From assembly GCA_003453735.1 (NCBI GenBank), contig DMNE01000526.1:1-5238 (forward strand): a stretch of DNA of 5,238 bases, in the 5' to 3' direction. This document shows positions 1 to 5,154 of the stretch, piece by piece. How positions within the stretch are numbered: position 1 is the stretch's first letter; each line of letters opens with the position of its first letter. The stretch comes from Nitrospiraceae bacterium (GTDB lineage: Bacteria > Nitrospirota > Thermodesulfovibrionia > Thermodesulfovibrionales > UBA9159). The position numbers and the translations under genes were made by a program. The notes below the pieces were generated by a model that ran no database searches, was not told the origin of the DNA, and was given only the letters and a program-made list of their open reading frames with translations.

Positions 1-1967
1 TTGGCTATACTACGGGTGATGGCTAAATTGGCATAGGCGGAAAAATTGCCTGCATGGTAGCTGCCAGTCAGTTCTCCCCCGAAGATCTTCCCATACTGAT
101 AGTTAAACGGAGTAAATATCAGCGCCTGCCCGAATTGCCCCTCGTCGATCAGATCCTTGGTGATCTTGTAGAAGGTATCGACACCGATGTTCAGTTCGGG
201 CGTGATCTTCTGGGTTACACCGACATCGAAATAATGGGACCGTTCCGGCTGAACCGGCGAGTTTAATAGGTTCAGAGGCGCGTTGGAGGTATTCTCAAAC
301 AAGAACAGGGTTTTGGACTGTACCAACTCGGTCGGCGGCGGCGTGAAGTATCGGGCGTAGGCGGCGTGCAGCGTAGTCTCAGGTGTCGCTTTGTAAACGA
401 CGCCAAAACGGGGGCTCAACTGGTTGGCTGCTACATAAGCGTTCATCTCGTCGAACCTGAGGCCATAGTTAATCGTCAATTTGTCAATCGGTTTCCACTC
501 GTCCTGAGCGTATACAGCCAAAAGGATGTTACCGTTCTTTGGATTGTTGTCCGAGATCGTGAAGGGTGGGCCGGAAACATTGCCGTTGGCATCCACCGGA
601 AAAACCGTGGAAGCGTTGTCACTAACAACATCTTCGTCGCTCCAAAAAAAGCCCATCCGGATTGTGTGAGCATCGTTTAAGTGGTAACTGCTATCACCCT
701 GCAATCCGGCGCTAAGACTGCTGAGGAAAACATTGGAGGCGGTCCCGACGAAAACCAGGTCACCGATCGGATCAGGCAAGAAATTGACACTTGTATAGCG
801 GCTGAATAAGGCGAGCTGGTAGTCGAAGTTCGACCCAATGGAACTTTGCAAAGCGAGGACTCCATAGTAGTTGTTCTCATACTGCCGCTCGTTCAATAAG
901 GAGGAGTTGTAGTCAGCGATGCCTACCCCAGCCAAGTACTCCGGATTGGGGGGCTGTCCCGGATTGTTGGGAATTTGAAACCAGCCATCGTAGCTGCCTA
1001 ATATCAGGCTAAGCTTCGTGGTTGGATCGACGAAGTATGAGAAATACGCAAAGCCCTTGGCTTGATCTGTATGGTCGTGAATCGCTGGCTCATCGGGCGT
1101 CGGGTTTTCAATCCCCAGGTCGTTCCCCAGGTAAGAGCCCGTCACATAGTAGGACAGTTGCCCCTTAGAGCCTCCAACCTGGAAGCTCGGCTCTACCGTA
1201 CTGTGGCTTCCACCATAGAGATCAACGCGCCCTCCAGTCTCAAAAGTGGACTTGGTCTCTATTTCAATCACCCCCGCCTCGCGATAGCCATATTGGGCCG
1301 GCAGGGCACCGGTCAGGAGGTCGACCTTGTCGATAAACCGGGTGTCGAGTGCTTGCCCGAAACCAGTAATTCCTTCAGGAAGGATCACGCCGTTAATGCG
1401 GTACTGAAGATTGGCGTGGTCGCCTCGTACATGGATCAAGCCGTATGAGTCTTTGGCCACGCCTGGCATTTGAAGCAATACCTCGTTCAAAGGGGTGTTT
1501 TGCCCTTCGGGAAGGGCGTTAATTTCCCCCAAATCCATGCTATACATGCTTCCCCCGGTCTTCGGTGACAAGCTGTTTCTTGCTTGCGTCAAGCGCTCCG
1601 CTATGACAGACACCTCCAACGCTTCTTGGGCGGTCAAGGTCAGTGTTGTAGTGGCTATCGATCCCGCTTCCACCGTGACGATGGCAGTGCTCGCTTGAAA
1701 GCCAGTTTTTTCCCCTAAGACTCCATAGGTGCCCGGCGCGACACCAGAAAACACGAAATGGCCTTTGGCATCGCTCTGGGTCTTTCCCACGACTTTTTCT
1801 TCAGATGTTTTCAGTGTCATACTTACCCCCGACAAGGGTCTTCCCAAGGAGTCCTCGACCGTTCCCTGGATTTCATCAGTGACTACAGGATCGGCCTGAA
1901 CCACTGGCGCCATCATTAAAAGAGCGAGCGCCAACACTAAGCTCGTTAATATCTTTCTCGAATGCAT
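1..1967 (-). CDS. TonB-dependent outer-membrane receptor, C-terminus outside window
   Basis: Outer-membrane active transporter, energised by TonB-ExbB-ExbD; substrate unknown. One uninterrupted frame of 655 codons runs from the ATG at 1967 off the left edge. Residues 1-25 form a signal peptide (basic start, long Leu/Ala/Met core, ending VVQA). Residues about 32-112 are a carboxypeptidase-regulatory-like beta-sandwich (QGTVEDSLGRPLSGV, then SDAKGHFVFSGVAPGTY). ALEVSVIAERL at 116-126 resembles a TonB box. The plug covers about 140-245 (LNEVLLQMPGV, HVRGDHANLQYRINGV, TGALPAQYGYREAGVIEIETK). The barrel follows, with typical phrases such as LAVYAQDEWKPIDKLTINYG and SPRFGVVYKATPETTLHAAY. Family members usually run to about 750-800 residues, so roughly 100-150 barrel residues are missing beyond the edge. 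GGGAGG at 1973-1978 lies 5 nt before the chosen ATG; the ATG at 1972 is out of frame and stops at once. The small metal-motif gene upstream suggests a metal or metal-complex ligand, which is inference. Confidence 0.95.
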   Translation of the reverse strand, partial: MHSRKILTSLVLALALLMMAPVVQADPVVTDEIQGTVEDSLGRPLSGVSMTLKTSEEKVVGKTQSDAKGHFVFSGVAPGTYGVLGEKTGFQASTAIVTVEAGSIATTTLTLTAQEALEVSVIAERLTQARNSLSPKTGGSMYSMDLGEINALPEGQNTPLNEVLLQMPGVAKDSYGLIHVRGDHANLQYRINGVILPEGITGFGQALDTRFIDKVDLLTGALPAQYGYREAGVIEIETKSTFETGGRVDLYGGSHSTVEPSFQVGGSKGQLSYYVTGSYLGNDLGIENPTPDEPAIHDHTDQAKGFAYFSYFVDPTTKLSLILGSYDGWFQIPNNPGQPPNPEYLAGVGIADYNSSLLNERQYENNYYGVLALQSSIGSNFDYQLALFSRYTSVNFLPDPIGDLVFVGTASNVFLSSLSAGLQGDSSYHLNDAHTIRMGFFWSDEDVVSDNASTVFPVDANGNVSGPPFTISDNNPKNGNILLAVYAQDEWKPIDKLTINYGLRFDEMNAYVAANQLSPRFGVVYKATPETTLHAAYARYFTPPPTELVQSKTLFLFENTSNAPLNLLNSPVQPERSHYFDVGVTQKITPELNIGVDTFYKITKDLIDEGQFGQALIFTPFNYQYGKIFGGELTGSYHAGNFSAYANLAITRSIA

Positions 1968-2148
1968 CGCATCCTCCCTATGAATTCGTAATATGACTGA
2001 GCAGCGGAGGCCCAACGGCCTACCCCCAAGTATAAATGTTACGCAGTGATGGCTCTCCACCTGTTCAGTTCTTCTCACGCAATTACACGCGCAAAACGGC
2101 ACGCAGGTGAAGTGCGGCAATCGAATCGAATGTTGTTTTTACTGCCAG
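1968..2148 (-). promoter_or_regulatory. 181-nt leader between the metal-motif gene and the TonB receptor
   Basis: Non-coding stretch between two same-strand genes. It contains a minus-strand TATACT at 2029-2034 that could be a -10 box (5 of 6 to consensus), but the hexamer 17 bp upstream (GAGAGC) is a poor -35. An activator or an alternative sigma factor would be needed if it is used. A short inverted repeat, AGGCC/GGCCT around a CAAC loop (2009-2022), falls in the presumed 5' UTR. The receptor could be co-transcribed with the upstream gene, transcribed on its own, or both. Confidence 0.35.
1973..1978 (-). promoter_or_regulatory. Shine-Dalgarno of the TonB receptor
   Basis: GGGAGG on the minus strand, 5 nt before the ATG at 1967. 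It fixes the start against the out-of-frame ATG at 1970-1972. Confidence 0.8.
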
Positions 2149-2430
2149 TTAAGCGGGCGGAGCGCGGCTATTAAGGAAAGACTGAGGTATGGAAGTAAAT
2201 AAGGATCCTTTTTTAAATACAACCAGATTTAAAAAAGCATAAAATACAGCAAAAAAACCGAAATTGAAAATTACCGCAGATGTCTGATGTGCAGCCATGC
2301 AGATAGGACAATCGTCATGGTCACAATCATCGTCGTGATGATGAAAAGCAATTATAAAAATGCTTGTCACAAGGAGAAACAACACTAAACATAGTGTTAT
2401 TTTTCTCCTCAGTCTATGATTCGTCAGCAT
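2149..2430 (-). CDS. Small membrane-anchored His/Asp/Cys-rich protein, putative metal-associated
   Basis: A 93-residue protein not assigned to a named family. A basic N-terminus (HRLRRK) precedes a hydrophobic segment at about 11-29, followed at once by a dense metal-ligand cluster at 30-48: HHHDDD, C36, DHDD, C41-P-I-C44, then H48-Q. A second hydrophobic segment spans about 52-72, and the tail is FLNSRAPPA. Small envelope proteins with this plan (H-rich run, D-C-P-x-C, AAH, tail ending R-(A/G)-P-P) are familiar near metal efflux genes and TonB receptors. That is recalled family knowledge, not a search. The first segment could be an anchor or a cleaved signal peptide; either way the cluster would face the periplasm. 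It lies 181 bp upstream of the receptor on the same strand, so metal sensing, delivery or sequestration at the receptor is plausible but unproven. The RBS is modest (GAGAAG just before ATG). Confidence 0.75.
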   Translation of the reverse strand: MLTNHRLRRKITLCLVLFLLVTSIFIIAFHHHDDDCDHDDCPICMAAHQTSAVIFNFGFFAVFYAFLNLVVFKKGSLFTSIPQSFLNSRAPPA

Positions 2431-2475
2431 AATCTTCTCATTAGCGTCTATTGCTTATGCAAGTTATGTACCAAT

Positions 2476-2805
2476 TTAAACAATAAAAAGCGAGCTTTTG
2501 AATGGAAATACTGTTTCCGATGAATACAGTGAGTCTGTCTCCATCGTACCAAAAGGAAACAGAATCATTTGAATGTCCTTTTCCCGAAGTGATGCTTTGA
2601 GAGAGACGTTCTCCTCCGTCTTATTATCTAGGGCAGTTCTCAGATCTCGTATTGCCCTCTCGAAGCTTTCGTCCTCACTTTTCCCAGTTTTCTTCTCACC
2701 TTGAACTGCCTTTCTTGCCTCCAAAGATTCTATTGCATTACAGATCCTCATTTTAATACCATTCTTTTTTATCTCTATGCAAACTGCCCCCCTTTGGATA
2801 GACAA
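2476..2805 (-). CDS. Hypothetical 109-aa protein, partly coiled-coil-like, start uncertain
   Basis: No family recognised. The longest frame starts at TTG (2805). An internal ATG at 2749-2751 (MRICNAIESLEARK) would give 91 residues and may be the true start; neither has a clear Shine-Dalgarno. The middle, from about residue 25 to 80, is highly charged and helical-looking (EARKAVQGEKKTGKSEDE, then RAIRDLRTALDNKTEENVSL), consistent with a coiled coil. The C-terminus is unusual, rich in Phe, Ser and Leu (VFPFKSSLFIV). Support for a real gene is a good promoter just upstream (2845-2873). Against it are the lack of recognisable homology, the AT-rich composition and an extended inverted-repeat structure inside its 3' half. 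It may be an orphan or a remnant. Confidence 0.4.
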   Translation of the reverse strand: MSIQRGAVCIEIKKNGIKMRICNAIESLEARKAVQGEKKTGKSEDESFERAIRDLRTALDNKTEENVSLKASLREKDIQMILFPFGTMETDSLYSSETVFPFKSSLFIV

Positions 2806-2832
2806 AACATCCCAATCTCTTTATAATTACCT

Positions 2833-2860
2833 TTTATCACATTCAATTTATCACATTCAA
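2833..2860. repeat. 14-bp perfect tandem repeat, two copies
   Basis: The unit TTTATCACATTCAA occurs at 2833-2846 and again at 2847-2860 with no spacer. On the minus strand it reads TTGAATGTGATAAA twice, covering the promoter spacer, the -10 region and the initially transcribed region of the 109-aa frame. It could be a paired operator or a simple slippage duplication. Confidence 0.9.
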
Positions 2861-2873
2861 TAATTCGTGTCAA
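2845..2873 (-). promoter_or_regulatory. Sigma-70-type promoter driving the 109-aa frame
   Basis: On the minus strand a perfect -35 TTGACA (2868-2873) is followed after exactly 17 bp by TAAATT (2845-2850, 4 of 6 to the -10 consensus). Transcription would start near 2838, about 33 nt before the TTG start and about 87 nt before the internal ATG. The -10 box spans the junction of a 14-bp tandem repeat. Confidence 0.55.
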
Positions 2874-2912
2874 ATCGCTCGCCACCAAATTAGGACCCAC
2901 TAGCCTATTTTC

Positions 2913-2940
2913 GGTAGTGTCTCAGTTTGAAAATTAACGG
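2913..2940. repeat. Candidate insertion-sequence left end
   Basis: GGTAGTGTCTCAGTTTGAAA at 2913-2932 continues into AATTAACGG. It has the look of an IS terminal inverted repeat (GG start, TAGTG, then a T/A-rich inner part) and lies upstream of the truncated transposase in the same orientation. No convincing inverted partner is found after the transposase stop; only a short TTTCAA near 4000 recalls the inner part. The assignment is therefore tentative. Confidence 0.35.
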
Positions 2941-2963
2941 TATAGCTATGTGTCAGCGGATAT

Positions 2964-2982
2964 GGCATAATTAACTTATGCC
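2964..2982 (+). promoter_or_regulatory. Perfect 7-bp inverted repeat spanning the start codon
   Basis: GGCATAA (2964-2970), a TTAAC spacer, and TTATGCC (2976-2982) form a perfect palindrome that includes the ATG at 2978-2980. The left arm overlaps CATAAT (2966-2971), a 5-of-6 match to a -10 box only 6 nt before the ATG, which would give a leaderless or nearly leaderless mRNA. The site could be an operator or, in RNA, a hairpin hiding the start codon. No Shine-Dalgarno is visible. Confidence 0.55.
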
Positions 2983-3193
2983 TAAAGGCCCACAAGGACA
3001 AAAGAGACCTGGCGACGTGATTGGTGCAGCTGTTAAGGTAGCGAAGATCGCCACGGGTGAGATAGAAGAGAAAATCGAGGGCAGACGACAAGGTGGTCTA
3101 AAGGGCGGGAAGGCTCGCGCAAAAAAGCTTACGCCAAAACAACGCCATGAAATAGCAAAATTAGCCGCTTCTGCTCGTTGGAAAAAGGACTAA
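2978..3193 (+). CDS. Small basic MPKGPQGQKRP protein, conserved hypothetical
   Basis: A 71-residue, very basic protein. It opens MPKGPQGQKRPGDVIGAAVK, continues VAKIATGEIEEKIEGRR, has a Gly/Lys/Arg-rich link (GGLKGGKARAKKL) and ends TPKQRHEIAKLAASARWKKD. This plan is familiar from many small bacterial proteins (MPKGP-x-G-x-KRPADVIG with a final ...RSEIAKKAAAARW helix), variously labelled hypothetical or histone-like; the recollection is unsearched. The final LTPKQRHEIAKLAASARW part resembles the short helix found in KGG-type stress proteins and suggests nucleic-acid contact, but no function is established. The start lies within an inverted repeat and has no obvious ribosome site. Its stop overlaps by 4 bp the stop of the convergent minus-strand gene. 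The proximity to an IS end and a broken transposase raises the possibility that it travels with the element. Confidence 0.8.
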   Translation: MPKGPQGQKRPGDVIGAAVKVAKIATGEIEEKIEGRRQGGLKGGKARAKKLTPKQRHEIAKLAASARWKKD

Positions 3194-3348
3194 CTTGCCT
3201 TCTCATCTGGCCCGTTTTTTCTCCATTCAATATCGTCTGTAAAATCCATAGGGAGAGTAATCGGTTCTTCATTTGGGTGAATGCTATTCCAATGATCTTG
3301 GTCATAAGTAATCTGTAAACCATCACCGACCATCAGTTCACGTCTCAT
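3190..3348 (-). CDS. Small acidic hypothetical protein, convergent with the MPKGPQG gene
   Basis: A 52-residue frame that reads as a genuine protein: MRRELMVGDGLQITYDQDHW, then NSIHPNEEPITLPMDFTDDI, then EWRKNGPDEKAS. It is acidic, with Trp, Pro and Asp in patterns not expected from a random frame. The opposite-strand frames over the same DNA look poor. AAAGAG lies about 9 nt before the ATG at 3346-3348. An in-frame ATG at 3364-3366 adds MLKSLI, and the frame stays open further upstream ([10 protein letters not shown]) into DNA that also reads as transposase. The gene may therefore have lost its 5' end when the transposase fragment was joined. Its TAG (3190-3192) overlaps the TAA (3191-3193) of the basic plus-strand gene. 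No family is recognised. A basic/acidic convergent pair could hint at interacting products, which is speculation. Confidence 0.6.
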   Translation of the reverse strand: MRRELMVGDGLQITYDQDHWNSIHPNEEPITLPMDFTDDIEWRKNGPDEKAS

Positions 3349-3375
3349 AATTAAGCTCTTTAACATAAGTTTGCG

Positions 3376-3987
3376 CGGAGCTTCGTCTATATCAATCCAA
3401 AGATGAAAGGACGCTTTGGATATGGTGACGTTTACACTTGGACTGCAATATGTGCGGATTCTAAATTGGTGCCTTCATGGTTTGTAGGAAGGCGTGATTA
3501 TCTTTCGGCAAAATTGTTTATACAGGATTTAGCCGAACGTCTTGCCCACAGAGTCCAGCTTACTACAGACGGCCATAAGGCATATTTGCAGGCCATCGAG
3601 GATGCTTTCGGTTATGAGATCGATTATGCACAGCTTATAAAACTTTACGGTAATGAAGGGGATCAGGATGCTCAAAGGAAATACAGCCCTGCCGAATGCA
3701 CAGGAGCGATCAAGGAAAGAATAGAGGGCAATCCTGACATGAATCATGTCTCCACCAGTTATGTCGAAAGGCAGAACCTTACAATGAGGATGTCGATGCG
3801 CCGGTTTACACGCTTAACTAACGGATTCACGAAGAAGGTAGAGAACCATATTCATGCACTTTGTCTTTATTTCATGTTCTATAATTTTGTGCGGATTCAC
3901 AAAACGTTGAGGGTATCACCGGCCATGGCTGCGGGCGTAACGGATCGTCTTTGGGAAATGGAAGACATCCTCGCACTTCTAAAGTAA
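3376..3987 (+). pseudogene. IS1-like DDE transposase, 5'-truncated
   Basis: The intact part, from ATG 3403, gives 194 residues matching the catalytic part of the IS1-type transposases: [93 protein letters not shown] and [13 protein letters not shown]. Asp56 (TTDGH) and Glu122 (YVERQN) are the likely second and third catalytic residues. Homology continues upstream of the ATG: CGG AGC TTC GTC TAT (3376-3390) reads RSFVY where the family has WSFVY, preceded in intact proteins by CDEI, which carries the first catalytic Asp. Here that segment, the N-terminal helix-turn-helix half (about 90-100 residues) and a few residues after SFVY are missing, and a stop lies at 3361. The protein should be inactive. 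The ATG at 3403 is internal to the ancestral gene and has no evident ribosome site. Confidence 0.85.
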
Positions 3988-4045
3988 TTCTGGTAATATT
4001 TCAATGGGTGTTTCGTGAAATCCGAACATCGCTTATGGAAAAAAC

Positions 4046-4484
4046 ATGACGAGCAAAGAAAAGATTGTTGCTGAAATTCGACGTATCGCAAGCCAATACG
4101 GAGGGTCTCCGCCTGGCCAGCAGCGATTCTTATCCGAGACTGGTATTACAGAATATGAGTGGATAAAATACTGGCCAAGATGGGGCGACGCCCTGACAGA
4201 TGCGGGCTTCAAACCTAATGAGTGGGTCTCGCAGATAGCTGAAAACGAGCTATTGGAAAAACTCGTTGAGCTCTGCCGCGAACTAGGACATTTTCCTACC
4301 CTTCGTGAGCTGATAGGAAAGGGACTTCGTGACCCGTCTTTTCCAAGCAAAGGCAGGCCCCTCCGACGGACTCGGATCCCGGAAACTTGTTCACCGCTTT
4401 CGGGTATGGGCAGGTCCAGTCAAACGGCTCAACAAGTTCCGATGTACACTATGTGCTGTTTGGCAGGCCCGCTTCGTCGTGTGA
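4046..4484 (+). pseudogene. Homing-endonuclease-associated-repeat protein, frameshifted
   Basis: The first 102 codons resemble the HNH/homing-endonuclease-associated repeat, a small helical DNA-binding module usually attached to a nuclease such as GIY-YIG. Repeat 1 is about residues 4-60 (IVAEIRRIASQYGGSPPGQQ, RFLSETGITEYEW, YWPRWGDALTDAGFKPNEW). Repeat 2 starts at about 68 (LLEKLVELCRELGHFPTLRE, then RDPSFPSK). After Lys102 (near 4350) the frame yields improbable Arg/Pro/Ser-rich text to 4531. A +1 frame instead continues the repeat (GLGSRKLVHRFRVW) and stops at 4482-4484. A single-base insertion, or a two-base deletion, around 4344-4352 explains this. No nuclease domain follows in any frame, so the gene is both frameshifted and shorter than the nuclease fusions of this family. 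The ATG at 4046 has only a weak purine stretch upstream. A homing or mobile origin fits its position beside IS debris. Confidence 0.7.
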
Positions 4485-4531
4485 ACCGGGCATCAAGTAG
4501 GCTTGAAGGACCAAAGAGGACGATGAGATAA

Positions 4532-4567
4532 GTGAAACTCCCTGTGGCAAGCCATGGGGAGTTTCGC
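4532..4567. terminator. Long hairpin, possible terminator
   Basis: GTGAAACTCCC (4532-4542) pairs with GGGAGTTTCGC (4557-4567): 11 pairs, one of them a T-G wobble. The inner TGTGGC/GCCATG can extend the stem nearly to the apex, using two wobble pairs. It lies just after the broken endonuclease-repeat gene. The following CTTCATATTGG is a poor T-tract on the plus strand, so terminator function is inferred from stem strength and position only. Confidence 0.55.
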
Positions 4568-4743
4568 TTCATATTGGTTAGATGAAACGGTTACATCATC
4601 TCAGAGAAAAGCTCTATGTCTCTCGTATAAATTTGAGCACGTATTATTTTCAGGCATTCATGACAGGGCACGACCGTACGGCGAAATCCGGACGGTCGCT
4701 TTGATCTCGCAGCCCATGAAACATTTTTGTCTTTTTGTTACTT

Positions 4744-4796
4744 TCGACCCTCAATGGCGGGTGTGTTATCATCCCCGCAAAGCTGAGTGTGGTCGA
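4744..4796 (-). terminator. Nested stem-loop in the 3' UTR of the 108-aa gene
   Basis: Three collinear stems are visible: TCGACC/GGTCGA (4744-4749 with 4791-4796), CTCA/TGAG (4750-4753 with 4784-4787) and GCGGG/CCCGC (4757-4761 with 4774-4778), around a 12-nt loop. The structure begins 16 nt after the TGA of the minus-strand gene. No U-run follows on that strand (GGTCGAAAGTAAC), so it may protect or process the mRNA end rather than act as an intrinsic terminator. Confidence 0.4.
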
Positions 4797-4812
4797 TCAA
4801 TCTCTGTGCGCA

Positions 4813-5139
4813 TCAGCCGCGATAAAGACCGGCAATCAAATCTTGCTCTGGCTGCTCCTCATGCACCCGAATGGAAGCCGTCCTTTCATTTTCATCGGAT
4901 TCATCGGAGCGCCCGACCCAATCAAACGGACAGACTTTTGTCAGGATCTCAAGCTTCCAGTCGATGGTCTCGATAATGTCATGGAAATGTTGGATATGGG
5001 GCTGCAGCGTCTGTCTCTTTGTGCCCTCCATCAGCTCTATATCTCTTATGAAGCCGAGAAGTCTTGATTTCATGCCGGAGAGTTCACGGTAAACTGAATC
5101 ACAGTAGCTATCAAATCCTATGTCTCTTGAAATTGCCAT
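4813..5139 (-). CDS. Conserved hypothetical 108-aa helical protein with DWKLEILTKVCPFDW motif
   Basis: Starts MAISRDIGFDSYCDSVYREL and is predominantly helical and heptad-like from about residue 10 to 66. A distinctive block, IDWKLEILTKVCPFDW (residues 59-74), looks like a conserved core with one Cys and several Trp. The last 32 residues are acidic and probably disordered (GRSDESDENER, HEEQPEQD). There is no signal peptide or membrane segment, so it is probably cytoplasmic. I recall similar small proteins of unknown function in Nitrospirota and Desulfobacterota genomes; function is not known to me. The start is secure, with AAGGAGGAGG immediately upstream. It appears monocistronic: nothing on the same strand is close downstream, and its 3' UTR carries a nested stem-loop. 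Plus-strand frames over the same DNA are shadows. Confidence 0.85.
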   Translation of the reverse strand: MAISRDIGFDSYCDSVYRELSGMKSRLLGFIRDIELMEGTKRQTLQPHIQHFHDIIETIDWKLEILTKVCPFDWVGRSDESDENERTASIRVHEEQPEQDLIAGLYRG

Positions 5140-5144
5140 GTTTT

Positions 5145-5154
5145 CCTCCTCCTT
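5145..5154 (-). promoter_or_regulatory. Strong Shine-Dalgarno of the 108-aa gene
   Basis: AAGGAGGAGG on the minus strand ends 5 nt before the ATG at 5139. It is the best ribosome site in the window. Further upstream a TATGAT (5212-5217) could be a -10 box, but its -35 would lie at or beyond the window edge. Confidence 0.85.

Larger units (their letters stand above)
2913..3987 (+). mobile_element. Degenerate IS-linked segment, boundaries tentative
   Basis: The segment runs from the IS-end-like sequence to the stop of an IS1-like transposase. Between them lie two small non-transposase genes on opposite strands. Either these are passengers of the element, or the end and the transposase come from separate insertions and the small genes are host sequence. 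The transposase lacks its N-terminal part, and the right terminal repeat is not recognisable, so the element should not move on its own. Confidence 0.35.
4485..4812. other. Gene-free stretch with several inverted repeats
   Basis: No frame here reads like protein; the plus-strand frames running through it are opposite-strand or random translations. Besides the hairpin at 4532-4567, the stretch holds AGATGA/TCATCT (4580-4585, 4596-4601). It also holds CGACCGT/ACGGTCG (4671-4677, 4692-4698) with an inner CGG/CCG, and a nested three-stem structure at 4744-4796. The last lies 16 nt after the stop of the minus-strand gene and so would be in its 3' UTR. The segment could be structured RNA, terminators, or decayed mobile DNA. 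Confidence 0.5.

Noticed and set aside
54..1698. Plus-strand and out-of-frame minus-strand frames of 65-128 aa across the first 1.7 kb
   Set aside because: They lie entirely inside the TonB receptor, whose minus-strand frame is continuous and family-consistent.
1968..2148. Cobalamin or other riboswitch upstream of the receptor
   Set aside because: ACCTGC and AGCCATCACTG fragments vaguely recall cobalamin motifs, but the full B12-box and core arrangement are absent and the space is short.
2486..2499. AAAAG-CGAG-CTTTT as an intrinsic terminator
   Set aside because: The stem is short and A/T-only apart from one pair, and it overlaps the last codons of the 109-aa frame.
3129..3326. 65-aa minus-strand frame overlapping the small convergent genes
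   Set aside because: It covers the same DNA as the 52-aa minus frame in another phase and runs antisense through the end of the basic gene; the 52-aa frame is more protein-like.
4744..4796. Integron attC site
   Set aside because: The nested stem shape is suggestive, but the required RYYYAAC and GTTRRRY core boxes are not at its ends and there is no integrase or cassette context.
4554..5092. Plus-strand frames of 140, 110 and 73 aa near the right end
   Set aside because: They overlap each other and the well-supported minus-strand gene, have no ribosome sites, and their text does not look like protein.
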